This document shows, in pieces, positions 26,915-41,780 of a stretch of DNA of 64,000 bases; the first letter of the stretch is position 1, and each line of letters starts with the position of its first letter. The stretch covers positions 62,001-126,000 of the forward strand of contig JAQFVV010013348.1 in assembly GCA_028023455.1 (NCBI GenBank). Direction: 5' to 3'. The position numbers and the translations under genes are program-made. The stretch comes from Epiperipatus broadwayi (taxonomy: Eukaryota > Onychophora > Udeonychophora > Euonychophora > Peripatidae). The notes beneath the pieces are model-generated. The model saw nothing but the letters and a program-made list of their open reading frames with translations, was not told where the DNA came from and did no database searches.

Positions 26915-27485
26915 GACATCCATCACCTTTCAATATCAAACTGGCAAAACTATGGGCCAGAGACAATAAAAGTACACATCCAGACATCTATGCAGCAACC
27001 TGGTCACTGATAACACAACAATCAAGCCTTTAAGATGGCTACCAATAACCAACAATCTATGCCATCAATCAATATTTTTTAAAAAAAAGATGTGGCATGT
27101 ATCTACAAAAAAAATACAGCAAATGATGTATTTGATTACATACTATTAATATAGAAGACAGTAAAAACAAAATCAGAACTCAAACACTGGAAAACAAACT
27201 AAACCCAGTACTGCAACATGACATACAAATTGAAGTTTGCAAATTGAACAATGATAATGCAAGACTTTTGATATCTCTGATTAGAGCAAGCAGTGCACAC
27301 AAATGTAACATATACATATATATTTGCACCCCCCTTAACAATGTTTAAATATCCAGATTTTTTTTGTTTATCACAGATACAAACTTAAACTTGGTCTGCT
27401 CACTAGCAATGTAACCATATGTATATGGAGTGTCTTATAGCAAATATAACCCTATGGTCATCAATTAAGTTCTTTTTTTTGAAAC

Positions 27486-27487
<2 letters not shown>

Positions 27488-27576
<89 letters not shown>

Positions 27577-27590
27577 TGATGATGATGATG

Positions 27591-27654
<64 letters not shown>

Positions 27655-27690
27655 CAACAACAACAACAACAACAATAATAATCAGAAGAA
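27488..27690. repeat. (TAA)n microsatellite between LINE copies 1 and 2
   Basis: About 200 bp of AAT/TAA repeats with an internal (GAT)6 block near 27574 and an (AAC)n end. Long Ile, Tyr, Asn or Leu homopolymer frames here are artefacts. Confidence 0.97.
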
Positions 27691-30325
27691 TGATACAAAA
27701 GCCAACAAAACAGATCAAAACCAAATCAAAATAAAATAAACTGTGAAAATATACAATGTAAAGCTCCATAACAACCACAACAAAAAATACAAACCATGCC
27801 CAGCTACACGGTAAATAAAAATTAAATTAGCAGCACTGAATATTACTGGCATTAATTCAATAGCAAAAATATACCAGCTCAACAAATGGATTGGCATGAC
27901 ACAACCACAAATACTAGGACTACTAGAAACAAAAATCTATAATGGATCACAAATTAATCTAGCCACATACCTATACCACCAAGCTTTTTTCACATACTCT
28001 AGGGGCACATCATCACCTTCAGCAGGCACAAACATATTTATAGTCTCAAACTACACTTTTTCCACCTTGAAAATTATTTACATTGATTCTCATCTCCTAA
28101 TCACTACATTCCAGCATAAATTACCACACTCATCATTATTTTTATGTATGCACTCCCAGGTCCCAGCATAATAGCACATATAATTCACACAATAAACTCT
28201 CAGATTACAACCAGCCACAACCCAACAATATTAATGGATAATTTCAATTTAAGCTATGAAAAATTCAATAAAAATGGTTATATTAATTAAACCTTCTACT
28301 CATGAGTGCTCAGGGCTTTGCTGTGGCAGATTCAGTGGCATTCTATAATCAACAGCATGTCACCCTTATTGATCTATGTTATTACACACCAATGCTTCAT
28401 CACTTATTCAACTTCCAATTCAATACATGCTGATTTTCAGACAAGGTTGCACCAATCATTACAATAAATTTCTCAGAGCTCCAAACAACATTCATTCATT
28501 CATCTAGAAAAAAAAACAATAAGACTCCTACTCCCAACAACCACAACCAAATTCCTATTCTCAGAGACTAACATCATGCTAAATAAAATTAACAATATGT
28601 CACAAGATCCAATTCAAAAATACCAATTATTAATTAACATATTACCTTTCAACATACATCACATGACAAATACTCACCATCACTTTCCTGTTAATGTCAC
28701 TAGCAGTCAATCGTCACAAGAGAATCACAATCACCAAATACATGCATAACACCCACCAATATACAAAAACTAACAAAGCTATACTACAATACATGTAAGC
28801 AATTAAAAAAATACCTTGCCACACAAAAAAGGAAAACTATGCCTCACTCAACAATATACATGGTCATGCTGATATATCCACTGGGCACTAGGCTATCTAT
28901 CAATCAGAAAAGTGCCCATGGCAATTGAGCTAAGCAGCAACGTCTATCCAGGACATAACATGCTAGAGTCCATATACCAACATTTCAAGCAATAGTTCCA
29001 AACATATAAACAATACATACCAACCAGTGATGAGTTTGGAATATCTAAAATAGTTATTCCCTTTCAAATCCAACAATTTTTTGAAAAGCTTAAAAAATTC
29101 CCAACAGTTGCTACTCTGGAACAAATAGAATACCAGTATTTGTTTTTTTTCACATTTGCATCAATTTACCACAGAATACGTTTGCAATCTTGCTAATTTC
29201 ATATCACATAAATATACACTACCAGAGGATTATATACAATAGCAATAGTGCCATTTAACAAAATAATGGCAATTTCAAATATCAACAACCTTTGACCCAC
29301 CTTCATGGGTTCATCGGGAATTAAAATATTGGAAAAAGTAGATAAAGATAAAATAGAAACATAAATACTGCCCCTGATATCAAACATGCAGTTCACAAAG
29401 AAGGAATCCTCCACTCACAGTCTTCACTTGTATTTAAAATGATACAAAGTGCACTGCAGAAAGAGAAAAAATATGCCCCAGTTGCAATTCAACTGGATAT
29501 AAGGCAACATTTGATTCGGTTGTAATAGATGTTTTAATGAACATGCTTGAAAATACAGCAATTTTAACCATCCTATGACACATCACCACAATTATCTTAC
29601 TCAACTGAGAGATACACCTCACATTCAGTGGGAGAAACACAACAGTGTTTACTCCCATACAATAAATTTTACAAGGATCCCCACTACCAGGCACATTAAT
29701 ATCACAAACTTGCCATCCATTTATTGTATACCTGGATAACAAGACAGTGTTTCTAACATTGCATAAAAAATCCTAGTATTAGAAACAATACTACAAAATT
29801 ACACATACACACACAAATTACAATTCAACCTAAGCAAAACATCAGAATGGTTTATCCATATTAACAAACTCTGTAGACAGCTACATCAAGGAAAAGCTAG
29901 GCCATTTTTTGGATTCTCATTCTACCTAGGAGTGTGTGGAATGAGACAAACACTTCAAAATATCCTCAAGCAGAAAGCAACATACATAGACATATTTTTA
30001 TCAAATGCATACTTATCTCTATATTCAAAAGTGTACTTATTTAACATACTCATAGCAACAAGAACTGCATATTATTCTCCTACTGTCAACTTTAGAAAAA
30101 TCTTTACAGTGGTCATATTATCACTCTGTAGCAAACTATTGCAGGGTAGGGAAACTGTAGCCATTTAAATCAAACAATTCAGTCAACCAACTATACATAA
30201 TGGTCTGGGGTTACAACCCACTTGTTCTACATACACAAAATATAAACCTACTGGCAAAGATCACTGCATAGTTTCAGCAGCTACAATTTTTCCTTTATAT
30301 AATCCCTACAGATTGTCTACCCATC
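27690..30325 (+). mobile_element. LINE copy 2, 5' part (endonuclease to RT), decayed
   Basis: It begins just upstream of ORF2, directly after the (TAA)n. A 27804-27940 frame gives IKLAALNITGINSIAKIYQL and QPQILGLLETKIY, a clear APE endonuclease start. At about 28231-28245 the active-site GDFN reads as DNFN. RT blocks follow at 29230-29760, and the catalytic YMDD reads YLDN at about 29729-29740, so one catalytic Asp is lost. A frame at 29932-30168 corresponds to the post-RT region of copy 1. The homology stops at about 30325 and resumes at about 31320. Confidence 0.8.
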
Positions 30326-31320
30326 ACATATAGATATATATTTTTACACAGATTATAACTCTTTTAAAAAAATTTTTCTCTTTTAATATTTTTTTTTTAA
30401 AATTTTTTAAATCTTTTTTAAAATTTTATTTAAATTAAAATTAATATTTTTGATAAAAAGATAATTAAAAAATAAAAAATATAAATAATTGAAGTCCCCC
30501 CCCCTTCCTTTGGGGAAAACCACAAAACAAAAAAAATTTTTTTAAAATTTAAATTTTAAAGTCTTCCCCTCTCTTTCCCCTTTTTCTTTCCATTTTTTTG
30601 TAAGAGAAAAAACCCCATCCCAAATATGGGGGTGGGGAGAATAATAATTTAAATTTAGGGTCCATCAGGGAGAAGGTTGGATCTGTGTTGATAGATATCA
30701 GATCAGTGGTTAAAAGTGGGGTTGGAAATTATATCAATCGAAAATAAATTCATAACAGATGTGATGTAAATAGATTGGAAATTTAGAATTTTAGAGGTTG
30801 GAGGAGTTCATTAGAAAGCTCTTTTTTTATCTTATATTTAATTATCTAAGGTCTCTAAGTAGATCATCCTGGATATCGAGCTTTTCATCAAAATAAGATG
30901 ACCAGGTGATCTGATTTCTGGAGGGGAGGTATTAAATCTTATTGTAGTCCAATGGGGTCAATTGATGAGATCCTCTCAATCGGTAGTGATTGGGTTTTTT
31001 TTTGGTTGGTGGGTACCCATCACATATACACCAACAGCAACAGCGTTAGCACACTCAGCACAAATCAATGTTGAAACTACAACACTCTATTTGATAAATA
31101 TGGTTTTAATTTCTCCTTATATGTAAAAACAAAAAATACTTAATTGTAATTATTAATTAGAGAAAATATAAATTACTATTAAAAATTTATCGGCTGAACG
31201 TTTTCGAGGAACCATGCCTCATATTCATAGCCTTCATGAAAAGTGTAATAAATATATGCAAATGTAAATATTCAAATAAGCTACTGTTACATAGCCCATT
31301 TTTTCGAGATCTCGAAGCAT
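30326..31320. other. Non-LINE insertion or assembly patch inside LINE copy 2
   Basis: About 1 kb that has no counterpart in copies 1 and 3 interrupts copy 2. The first ~690 bp are bounded by a direct repeat of TACCCATCACATATA (30314-30328 and 31013-31027). That block is extremely homopolymer-rich at 30355-30650 (long A, T, C and G runs). It could be a real insertion with a 15-bp target-site duplication, or low-quality sequence joined at a 15-bp overlap. The remaining 300 bp are ordinary AT-rich DNA. Confidence 0.5.
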
Positions 31321-32309
31321 GTGTCCTTTAGCAAATATACATACTGGCAGACATACAAGTTGATCAATCCAGCCACAAACAACCAGATCTTTAGCTCAAT
31401 GCTGGGAGTAAACAACAAGCAACTTTTTAAAAACTATAGAAAAAGGTCAATGGAACCAAGGTTCTTTGATTTTGTAATCAAGATAAATCTATTTGCACTA
31501 CCAACATCCTATTTTTTATGATACCATCATCTCTATAGATTGATAAACTCATTCTGTATCCTTTACACAATACATTTTAAAATTGTACAGCACTAAATAC
31601 TACACAAAACAATATGCTAAATCAATATAAAACAAGACAAACCATACAATAGCTAGCAGATTTTACACACAAGCAGGCAACCCTACAGCACAAGCAGCAA
31701 TCCTTGGACTTTTTGCATTTTGGTGTACACAATGTATATTCAGCCTGGGAAATAATATCAGATGGCATCTTGAAACATTTTATAACAAGCCACAACCAAT
31801 TAGGAACAGAGATGCAAAGATTGGACATCCAGATATCTCTGCAGCCACCTGATGACTATTAAAATAACAAGCTAATTTATAAGAGCATGCAAAACTAGTC
31901 ATTATATAAGCCCAGCCTATTCAAACAAAACTGGCAATGAACAAGAAACTAAAGGAACAATATAAAATATGGCTTCTCACAGAGCTGAACAAATGAATAA
32001 AACTTTTGGGCAATGAACAAAGACAATAATACAATATTAATGGAAAATTGAAGGAAGGACACTATCTAACAACAAGATCAGAAATGAATAGTAAAATGAA
32101 ACAATGATAGCAATAAAAAATATAATGTGAAAAAATCTACTATTGAAAACCAGGGTTTCTAATATATTGTAATTGAATAGGTTAACTGATGTAGTCCCCT
32201 ATTCAATACATCAATCCCTATGCAATTAGAAATGAAAATCTGTAAAAAAATTTTCATGCCACTGTAGTTAAGGCATAAGTATGTAAATATCATGTAACCT
32301 TTGTTGATA

Positions 32310-32330
<21 letters not shown>
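31321..32330 (+). mobile_element. LINE copy 2, 3' part (C-terminal zinc region and 3' UTR)
   Basis: A 66-codon frame with NNKQLFKNYRKRSMEPRFFD and INLFALPTSYFL matches the copy 1 C-terminal region (KYLDFLLRLNLHALPTTYFL). The zinc knuckle that follows has lost cysteines. The 3' end runs into (AAT)n at about 32310-32340. Confidence 0.8.
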
Positions 32331-32685
<355 letters not shown>

Positions 32686-32690
<5 letters not shown>

Positions 32691-35403
32691 GTACTGGCTG
32701 ATGAAATACACAGATGGATTACAATGATAAATCCACCTGCACCAGCCAGTATTAATAATAACAACAACAAGAACTACTAGCACTGACTGATAAAAATGTG
32801 CAAATGGATTACAATGATAAACCCAACACACTCCAGTCAACAACATATACACAAGCATACAGTAACACCTGTGACCATCTCAAAGACTACCTGGCAATAA
32901 AAAAAGTAAAATCTGCCTCAGCCAACAACATACATGGACAAGGAAATACATTCACTGGGCTTTTGGCTACCCCTGTACTGGTAGAATCCCAAAGGTCACT
33001 TACAGATCAGGGAATCACATATACAGAAAATAACATATTAAAATGAATTTATCATCATTTCAAACAAAAGCTACAAACACACCACCCAGTCATATTTATT
33101 TCTGATGTTTTTGTAAAACATCACAGAATTTACTACTAATCTGGTGACAATTCCTAATGCATGTCACACTGGAGCACCTGGAATCCCAAAATTTTGTTCT
33201 TGCACATCTCAGTCAGATTGCTACCCAATAATTGTGTGATCTTACAAATCACCTATCACAGATGGTACATGATATCTCAGCTTATATCCAATTGCAATAG
33301 TCCACTTTAACAAAAAAAACAAGTTCCCATATCAATACTATTCAATCTCTGACCCATCTCAATGGGTTCACTTACAATTAAAATAATTGATAAAGTACTC
33401 AAAGATAGCCTAGATATATACACTCTCCCACTAATTTCACACAGTTTGCAAGTAGCAATCATCTACTGCACAGGCTGTGATGATATTCAAAACAGTTTTG
33501 GACTCAATTTGGGACCAAAAATGGTATGCACCAATTGCACATCAACATGATATAGCAATTTTGACACAGCTGAAATTAATACATTAATTTATATGCTAGC
33601 TGACATTACAGTCCCACAAATTCATCTGTAACTGCTCACAAATCTACTACTTAGCAGAGGAATCCATATCATACTTAATGCAAAAAAAAATTATCCATCA
33701 TTCATCCCACACAATCCATATCCCAAGGCTCCACACTCATCTCACTGCTATTTACTTTCTACATTAACCCACAAATACTCAAAATCCAGCAGAGTATAAA
33801 AGGCATTGAGATACCAGGCAGATCACAACACATAGCCTGCATTGCATATATGAATGACATCACAGTTTTACTTCAATCTGAAAAGCAGATACCAATCCTA
33901 CACAAAATACTTTAAAACTTTCAATCAACACATCATATAGAATTTAATCAGAACTAGACTGTTGCCTGGTTTCTATACACCAGTAAACCTTGCACACAAC
34001 TTTTCCAAGGCAAACCATCTGTTTTCCTCAGCTTTCCTTTCTAATTATGGACAAATGCTTTGAAGCAAAATATCCAGAACAAGCTAAAAGATGAAGCAGA
34101 ATGGATTACTGCTTCTCTAGCAAAAGCATACCTCTCAATATATGCTCAAGTACAATCATTCAATCAATGGTAATCACCAAAATTATCTACTATGCTACCA
34201 TAATTTAATTATCTAAAGCTTTCACATCAAAAATCTCTTCATATTGCAATAAATAGCAAGACAGTGTCAATATCTGCAAAATGCCTTAGCTGCTCACCAA
34301 TACACAATGGCTTGTGGTTGCACAAAATAGATATTTTTCCAATACAGAAGACTGCAAACCTTATAATAGCAACCCTCAGACATTTCCCAGAATTTTAATG
34401 TCTAATGCAAATAATAACTACAGAAAAACCTCCATTTTAATATTTCTATCTATTATCAGTAATAAAACAGTTTAAAAACATACATATCCAAATATCACTC
34501 CTAACAATAACAAAATATTCATATTGTTAGATCAATGCATTGGTATAACAGGACAAACACCAGATATTTCCACCCAGATGCTCAGAATAAACAACTGACA
34601 GCTGCTTAAAAAAATAAAAAATGGTCCATGGAGCACCATTTTTTTAAATTCCTGCTTACACTGAATCTATATTCCATGCCAACATCATACTTCCTAAGAT
34701 ACAGACATTTGTATACAAAAATAGACCCCTTCTGCACAGTATGCTATCTAGCAAAAGAATTCGAAAACATATATTTTACAGCTGCTCAGCATTAAACAAT
34801 ATTCTACATGATATGACTAATACTTACAGACAACCAAACATCTTCCTGCAAGATATCATCAGCACACTCATCAGAACATCCACTCCTACAATCTGTGCAT
34901 CATCTTCCATGCTCTATGCATTTTGGTGCATGTGATGCACATTTGCTTTTGGCAATAATACAAGATGGTATACATCAACATTTCATAACAAATTATCATA
35001 ATTAAAAAACAGGCTCAATAAAATAGCACACCCAGAATTCATTGCAGCCACATGGACACCCACAAAACAATGCTCAAATCTTTAGTAGTTTTGCCTTTTT
35101 TCAAATCAGCTAATATGCTTGAAGAGAGAATGCAAGAAAATGGACATCACAGAATCCAATGATTGATAGATGATAACAAAACATTCAAAATATTTCCAGC
35201 AGAAACACACCCCAGTTTTCAAAACCAAAATCTGAAGACTAGTAAACTGTTACAAAGAACAGCCATCTTACAAGCAGTTGTCCCAGGTTAGCAGTTTTGT
35301 TTCCTGACCAATGCTATGACATATGAAAAAAAAACACATGTATACGGAAAGTAATTATATAACCTGCTCTTATAGTCTGAATAATGTTCCTTTTTAAAAC
35401 ATA
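32686..35403 (+). mobile_element. LINE copy 3, 5'-truncated and decayed
   Basis: The copy starts inside ORF2, at the point equivalent to 24712 of copy 1 (LALADELH there; LVLADEIHRWITM here). RT remnants follow: QWVHLQLK... near 33362 and YMND in place of YMDD at about 33848-33859, so a catalytic Asp is lost. The C-terminal region is found at 34570-34960 (knuckle region at 34741-34800). The 3' end reads GTTCC, a T-run and AAAACATAAC, nearly the same as copy 1, and passes into (AAT)n. Confidence 0.8.
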
Positions 35404-37071
<1,668 letters not shown>

Positions 37072-37419
37072 GTGATTTCATTTAATTATTATAATTAATG
37101 ACATCATTGAGCAAAACAAATTGATGTATAAACATATGAGTGTCAATTTCAAAAATTATATTTAATTAAAATAGTATTTTAATCAAGAAATATTATTGAA
37201 AGTTAATAAATTATATTTATTATTACAAAAATAATTTTATAATTTCAGATTATATTACACCACAATTGCCAATAGTTATGCAAATTACATCATCAGAATC
37301 CTAATGCATAAATACATCTATAAAATTTATTAGAGAAGCAAAACTATTTAAACAGTAAAAGATTATTCTAAATTAGTGCAGTGACTATCAATATAAGATT
37401 GCTAATATTTAACTGACAT

Positions 37420-37497
37420 GTTCTAAAATGACAGCAGGTTGAGCTTGTTGATTGTCATTGATATTGGGATTGTCTAAATGTTCACTGATTTTAATGA
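37420..37497 (+). repeat. (AT)n-tailed dispersed repeat, copy 2 (interrupted)
   Basis: It shares GTTGATTG, GATATTGGGATTGTCTAA and TTTTAATGAT with the copies at 18786 and 45115. Its (AT)n tail is not adjacent but reappears at 40614, beyond the LTR pair, so the pair was inserted between body and tail. Confidence 0.6.
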
Positions 37498-38886
37498 TAT
37501 AACATTTTCCGTCTTGCTAGGCCTCTACACACTAATATAAACTGCACACGAGTTGATCAAGTTATGTCGAAAAGAAGAAAGTTGTATTTCTATTTCTAAA
37601 AAAACATAACTATATTTCCTGATCAAACTCGGCCTATTAATTGTTGAGAATTATACTATTGACGAAATCAGCTTTTAATTTATACAATATGGGCACCAGG
37701 TCCTTTTATTCTAAAGAGACTGCTGAAATCTGTCACCAGCACGTCTCGCAAATAAAAAAAAGAAAATACTTTTAAACTAATCGGTATTGCATCATACTGT
37801 AACGAGAATTATTTTTTTAAATATTATTATTCCTGGAATTTATTAAACACATTGGCAAAGGTAAATTATATATTTAAACATCACTAAAATAATATTAATA
37901 AATTCAATAATAATTAATACCTAGTATTAATAATGCACAAAGAAAAAGGTTGATAAAAGTAAAATCTCTTTTATTCCAACAAACTAAAAATATTTGTAAG
38001 TTAAATTACGAATTAACTAAATTGGAGAGAACATGAATCAATTTATAAAAAACAGTTGGATAAAGTAATTTAATAATGTTCACTTATTACAATTCATTTT
38101 CAAGATTTTGTATAAAATTATTTAAATGATAGTCTCTTTAAATAGAAAATTAATGTCTATATCGGGAATATTTTAAGACTTGTTTGCAAACACTTAATTT
38201 TGGTCACAATAAGGAATAAGTAGTCTTACTGGTAAGTTTTAGTGAAATCACGCTGGTTGTAGATAACTATGCATAGTTTTTTGGGGTTAAAATGAGCTCA
38301 CAGCCTTTGATTATTAGTTGATCTTGCGGTCCATTCTCCTAGTCGGTCACAAAATCTTTTCTGGTGTACATCTTCAGGCATGATGTTCGCAGAAGCTCCG
38401 GTTCACTCTGACATGCCGAATTACTTCAGTGTAGAGCGATCTTGGATATATTATTGTTATCCAAGACCAACTAAAGAAACCAACGAAAAAGTCATTTTTC
38501 AAACTGACCTCTGCCTTTTATTCTAGAGGCCCAGTTTTCAGACTTCTGCACATATCTTTTGTTTGTCAATGTTGATAATCTTATATATATTCTTTATAAA
38601 ATTGATGTTACAAAGTCTTTATTTTTTTCAGCATAATTCTGCCATCTTTAATTAGTTGAAGTATTTTTACTTTCTCTTATCTAGATTGGTAATTTATGTC
38701 TTTTATTCTCTCCAATTCTACTTTTATTTCTAATTACATTTTAAAAAAATACAAAGAATAATTTAACTTTCATTGTACATTATTTTTTTTTAAAAATAAT
38801 TAGTCAAAAAAAATCTAAATCTACTTTTATTTTTTAGCTTTTATCAAATGCCAATATATTTGCAATGTATATAAATAAACGTTACA
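37498..38886 (-). repeat. LTR of the non-coding element (3' LTR on the minus strand)
   Basis: Begins TATAACATTTTCC and ends AACGTTACA on the plus strand; matches 39224-40613 throughout. Confidence 0.7.
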
Positions 38887-39223
38887 ATACCACCAGTGCT
38901 AGGAGATGAGAATAAAATAAGGATTTACACTAATTTTATTCTTAAGTTTTTATATTCATATTCGTGTATGTGTGTGTGTGTGTGTGTGTTTAAACATATT
39001 AAAAAAATATACATATATTTTTTTTTCTTTCTGGAAGTCATATTAAAAAAAAATATTTTTTTTTTATATTTTAATAATCAGGGTTTAATTAGTTAGTTTT
39101 TTTAAAAAAAAATACTATTTATTTTCCGGCTGTGAGTTTCTTTGGGTCATCATTGTAATGTTCTTTATCATTACAACTTATCTCAGGTTGTGGTTAAATC
39201 AAATCCCTAGCTGGGTAAGCCAT
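38887..39223 (-). other. Interior of the non-coding LTR element
   Basis: 337 bp between the repeats, with a (TG)n run at about 38963-38989 and several A and T runs. No frame of interest. Confidence 0.6.
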
Positions 39224-40610
39224 TATAACATTTTCCATCTTGCTAGGCCTCTACACACTAACATAAACTGTGCGTGAGTTGATCAAGTTATGTCGAAAAG
39301 AAGAAAGTTGTATTTCTATTTCTAAAAAACATAACTATAATTCCTGATCAAACTCAGGCATATTAATTGTTAAGAATTATGCTATTGACAAAATCAGCTT
39401 TTAATTTATTCAATATGGGCACCAGGTCCTTTTATTCTAAAGAGACTGCTGAAATCTGTCACCAGCACGTCTTGCAAATGAAAAAAAAAATACTTTTAAA
39501 CTAATCGGTATTGCATCATATTGTAACGAGAATTATTTTTTTAAAATATTATTATTTCTGGAATTTATTAAACATATTGGCAAAGGTGAATTATATATTT
39601 AAACATCACTAAAATAATATTAATAAATTCAATAATAATTAATAACTATTATTAATAACGCATAATGAAAAAGGTTGATAAAAGTAAAATCTATTTTATT
39701 CCTACAAACTAAAAATATTTGTAAGTTAAATTACGAATTAACTAAATTCTAGAGAACATGAATCAATTTATAAAAAACAGTTGGATAAAGTAATTTAATA
39801 ATGTTCACTTATTACAATTCATTTCCAAGATTTTGTATAAAATTATTTAAATGAAAGTCTCTTTAATAAGAAAATTAATGTCTATATCGGGAATATTTTA
39901 AGACTTGTTTGCAAATGCTTAATTTTGGTCACAATCAGGAATAAGTAGTCTTACTGGTAAGTTTTAGTGAAATCACGCTGGTTGTAGATAACTATGCATA
40001 GTTTTTCGGGGTTAAAATGAGCTCACAGCCTTTGATTATTAGTTGATCTTGTGGTCCATTCTCCTAGTCGGTCACAAAATCTTTTCTGTTGTACATCTTC
40101 AGGCATGATGTTTGCAGAAGCTCCAGTTCACTACGACATGCCAAATTACTTCAGTGTAGAGTGATCTTAGATATATTATTGTTATCCAAGACCAACTAGA
40201 GAAACCAACGAACAAGACATTCTTCAAACTGACCTCTGCCTTTTATACTAGAGGCCCAGTTCTCAGACTTTTGGACATATCTTTTGTTTGTCAAAATATA
40301 CGTTGATAATCTTATATATTTTTTATAAAATTTATGTTACAAAGTCTTTATTTTTTCAGGGTAATTCTGCCATCTTTAATTAGTTGAAGTATTTTTACAT
40401 TCTCTTATCTAGATTGGTAATTTATGTCTTTAGTTCTCTCCAATTCTACTTTTATTTCTAATTACATTTAAAAAAATATGAAGAATAATTTAACTTTCAT
40501 TGTACGTTATTTTATTTAAAAAAAAAATAGTAAAAAAAAAATCTAAATCTACTTTTTTTTTTAGCTTTTACCAAATGCCAATATATTTGCAACGTATATA
40601 AATAAACGTT

Positions 40611-40613
<3 letters not shown>
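39224..40613 (-). repeat. LTR of the non-coding element (5' LTR on the minus strand)
   Basis: Direct copy of 37498-38886. Its GTTACA end abuts (AT)n at 40614. Confidence 0.7.

Positions 40614-40649
<36 letters not shown>
40614..40649. repeat. (AT)n microsatellite at the LTR element border
   Basis: 36 bp of AT directly after GTTACA; read as the displaced tail of the repeat at 37420. Confidence 0.9.
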
Positions 40650-40652
<3 letters not shown>

Positions 40653-41743
40653 GCCATTGCAATTTAGTCATTAGCTAAATTTATAGTAATGTGCATGTAA
40701 GAAAATGTAAAACCAAAAATCATCATCACATTTTTTATATAAAAAGGAAGCTGTAGGACATCCAAGTTTAAAATCACCAGATCTGGTTCTAAAAGCTTTA
40801 GACTGAAAGAGAGTGCGTCAACAATTATATTCTTTATTTGTTTTGTGTTGATAGAAAGGTAATGCACACATTTAAACTATTCAATTTTTAATTTTTCTTT
40901 AAAAAGCTATGTTATAACGCATACATATAGGCAGTGTATGTGTAAGCTATTGAATTGTTTTATATTTCAGATATTTAACTTTCTTTAAAACTAACCTATG
41001 CTTGATAAATTCTAATGTCTTATTCTATACCTCTATTTTGCTTTTCTATAATTGTAATTGAGATTTAAAAGCTAAGGATTTAATTTTAAATATTAGGATT
41101 ATAATTACTAAGCTGGCAATTAGATTATTGTAGTGACAGTTTATGAATGATTCGAAATGATAAAGTATGTGTGTACATTACATACAGAAATTTTCATTTA
41201 TTAAATATTGAAAGGAAAAGAAGGGTTAAATCTGTCAAATTATGTTTTTTTACAATTTTGTGTTAGATCAGATATCTATTTTTGTAGCAATTTTGTTCTT
41301 ATAAATGATTGTTTGTCACTTTGGGACCTTAAGCTTGGTGGAAACTCTAATTTTGAAATTGTCTCATCTTAAGATTAAAGGAAAGAAACTGAAATTTTAG
41401 ATATTACAGATATACGTGAAAAAGGAAAAAGGATTAAGTCTATTTTTTTTTCTTCAAGACAAAAGTGGCTGAAAACCAGATGTGTGATTTTTTGGGTTGG
41501 TCAAAAATAGCAATTCACACTATCACTCTAATTGGTGAGTTGACTCAAAAATCGGATATAAAAGCAGTCTGGAAGAGCTATTAGATTATTGTTATTATAA
41601 TATTTGTGATAGAGACTTTTTAAAAAATTATTGAAACTAAAGCAGACAAACATTTTTAATTCTGCTAGATAACCTTTTTCTTTTGAAAATCATTTTTTAA
41701 TATCAAGTTTTGAATGTTGAAAATATAAGAATGGTGGGGTAGA

Positions 41744-41780
<37 letters not shown>

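Larger units (their letters stand above)
22791..27487 (+). mobile_element. LINE copy 1 (APE-type non-LTR retrotransposon, L1/Tx1-like), decayed
   Basis: In order, this holds an ORF1 remnant with a CCHC knuckle, an apurinic-type endonuclease, a reverse transcriptase and a C-terminal zinc-knuckle region, all plus strand and broken by stops and frameshifts. The 5' end is truncated: the first codons already lie inside ORF1. The 3' end (27460-27487) reads GTTC, a T-run and GAAACATAA before entering (AAT)n. An endonuclease with a GDFN motif, a CCHC ORF1 and a C-x2-C-x8-H-x4-C C-terminus together point to the L1/Tx1 side of the LINE tree; a clade cannot be fixed by eye. It is the longest of the three copies between 22.8 and 35.4 kb. 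Confidence 0.85.
37498..40613 (-). mobile_element. Non-coding LTR retrotransposon derivative (LTR pair, tiny interior)
   Basis: Two direct repeats of 1,389 and 1,390 bp enclose only 337 bp. Read on the minus strand each repeat starts TGTAACG and ends GTTATA, near-inverted termini close to the TG...CA rule (final CA read as TA in both). After the upstream repeat the minus strand reads A then TGGCTTACCCAG, a PBS-like site. Before the downstream repeat it reads CTAGCACTGGTGGTAT, a short purine-rich site in PPT position. The interior has no coding capacity. Identity of the repeats is about 95% by eye. This fits a TRIM/LARD-like or internally deleted element mobilised by a relative. Confidence 0.65.

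Noticed and set aside
27403-27778. Long open frames of repeated Leu, Ile, Tyr or Asn, here and at 32268-32770, 35288-35784, 36872-37081
   Set aside because: They are translations of (TAA)n and (GAA)n microsatellites, open in several frames at once.
41557-41564. TATAAAAG, a perfect TATA-box match
   Set aside because: Such matches are frequent in AT-rich DNA and no gene or transcript start can be tied to it.
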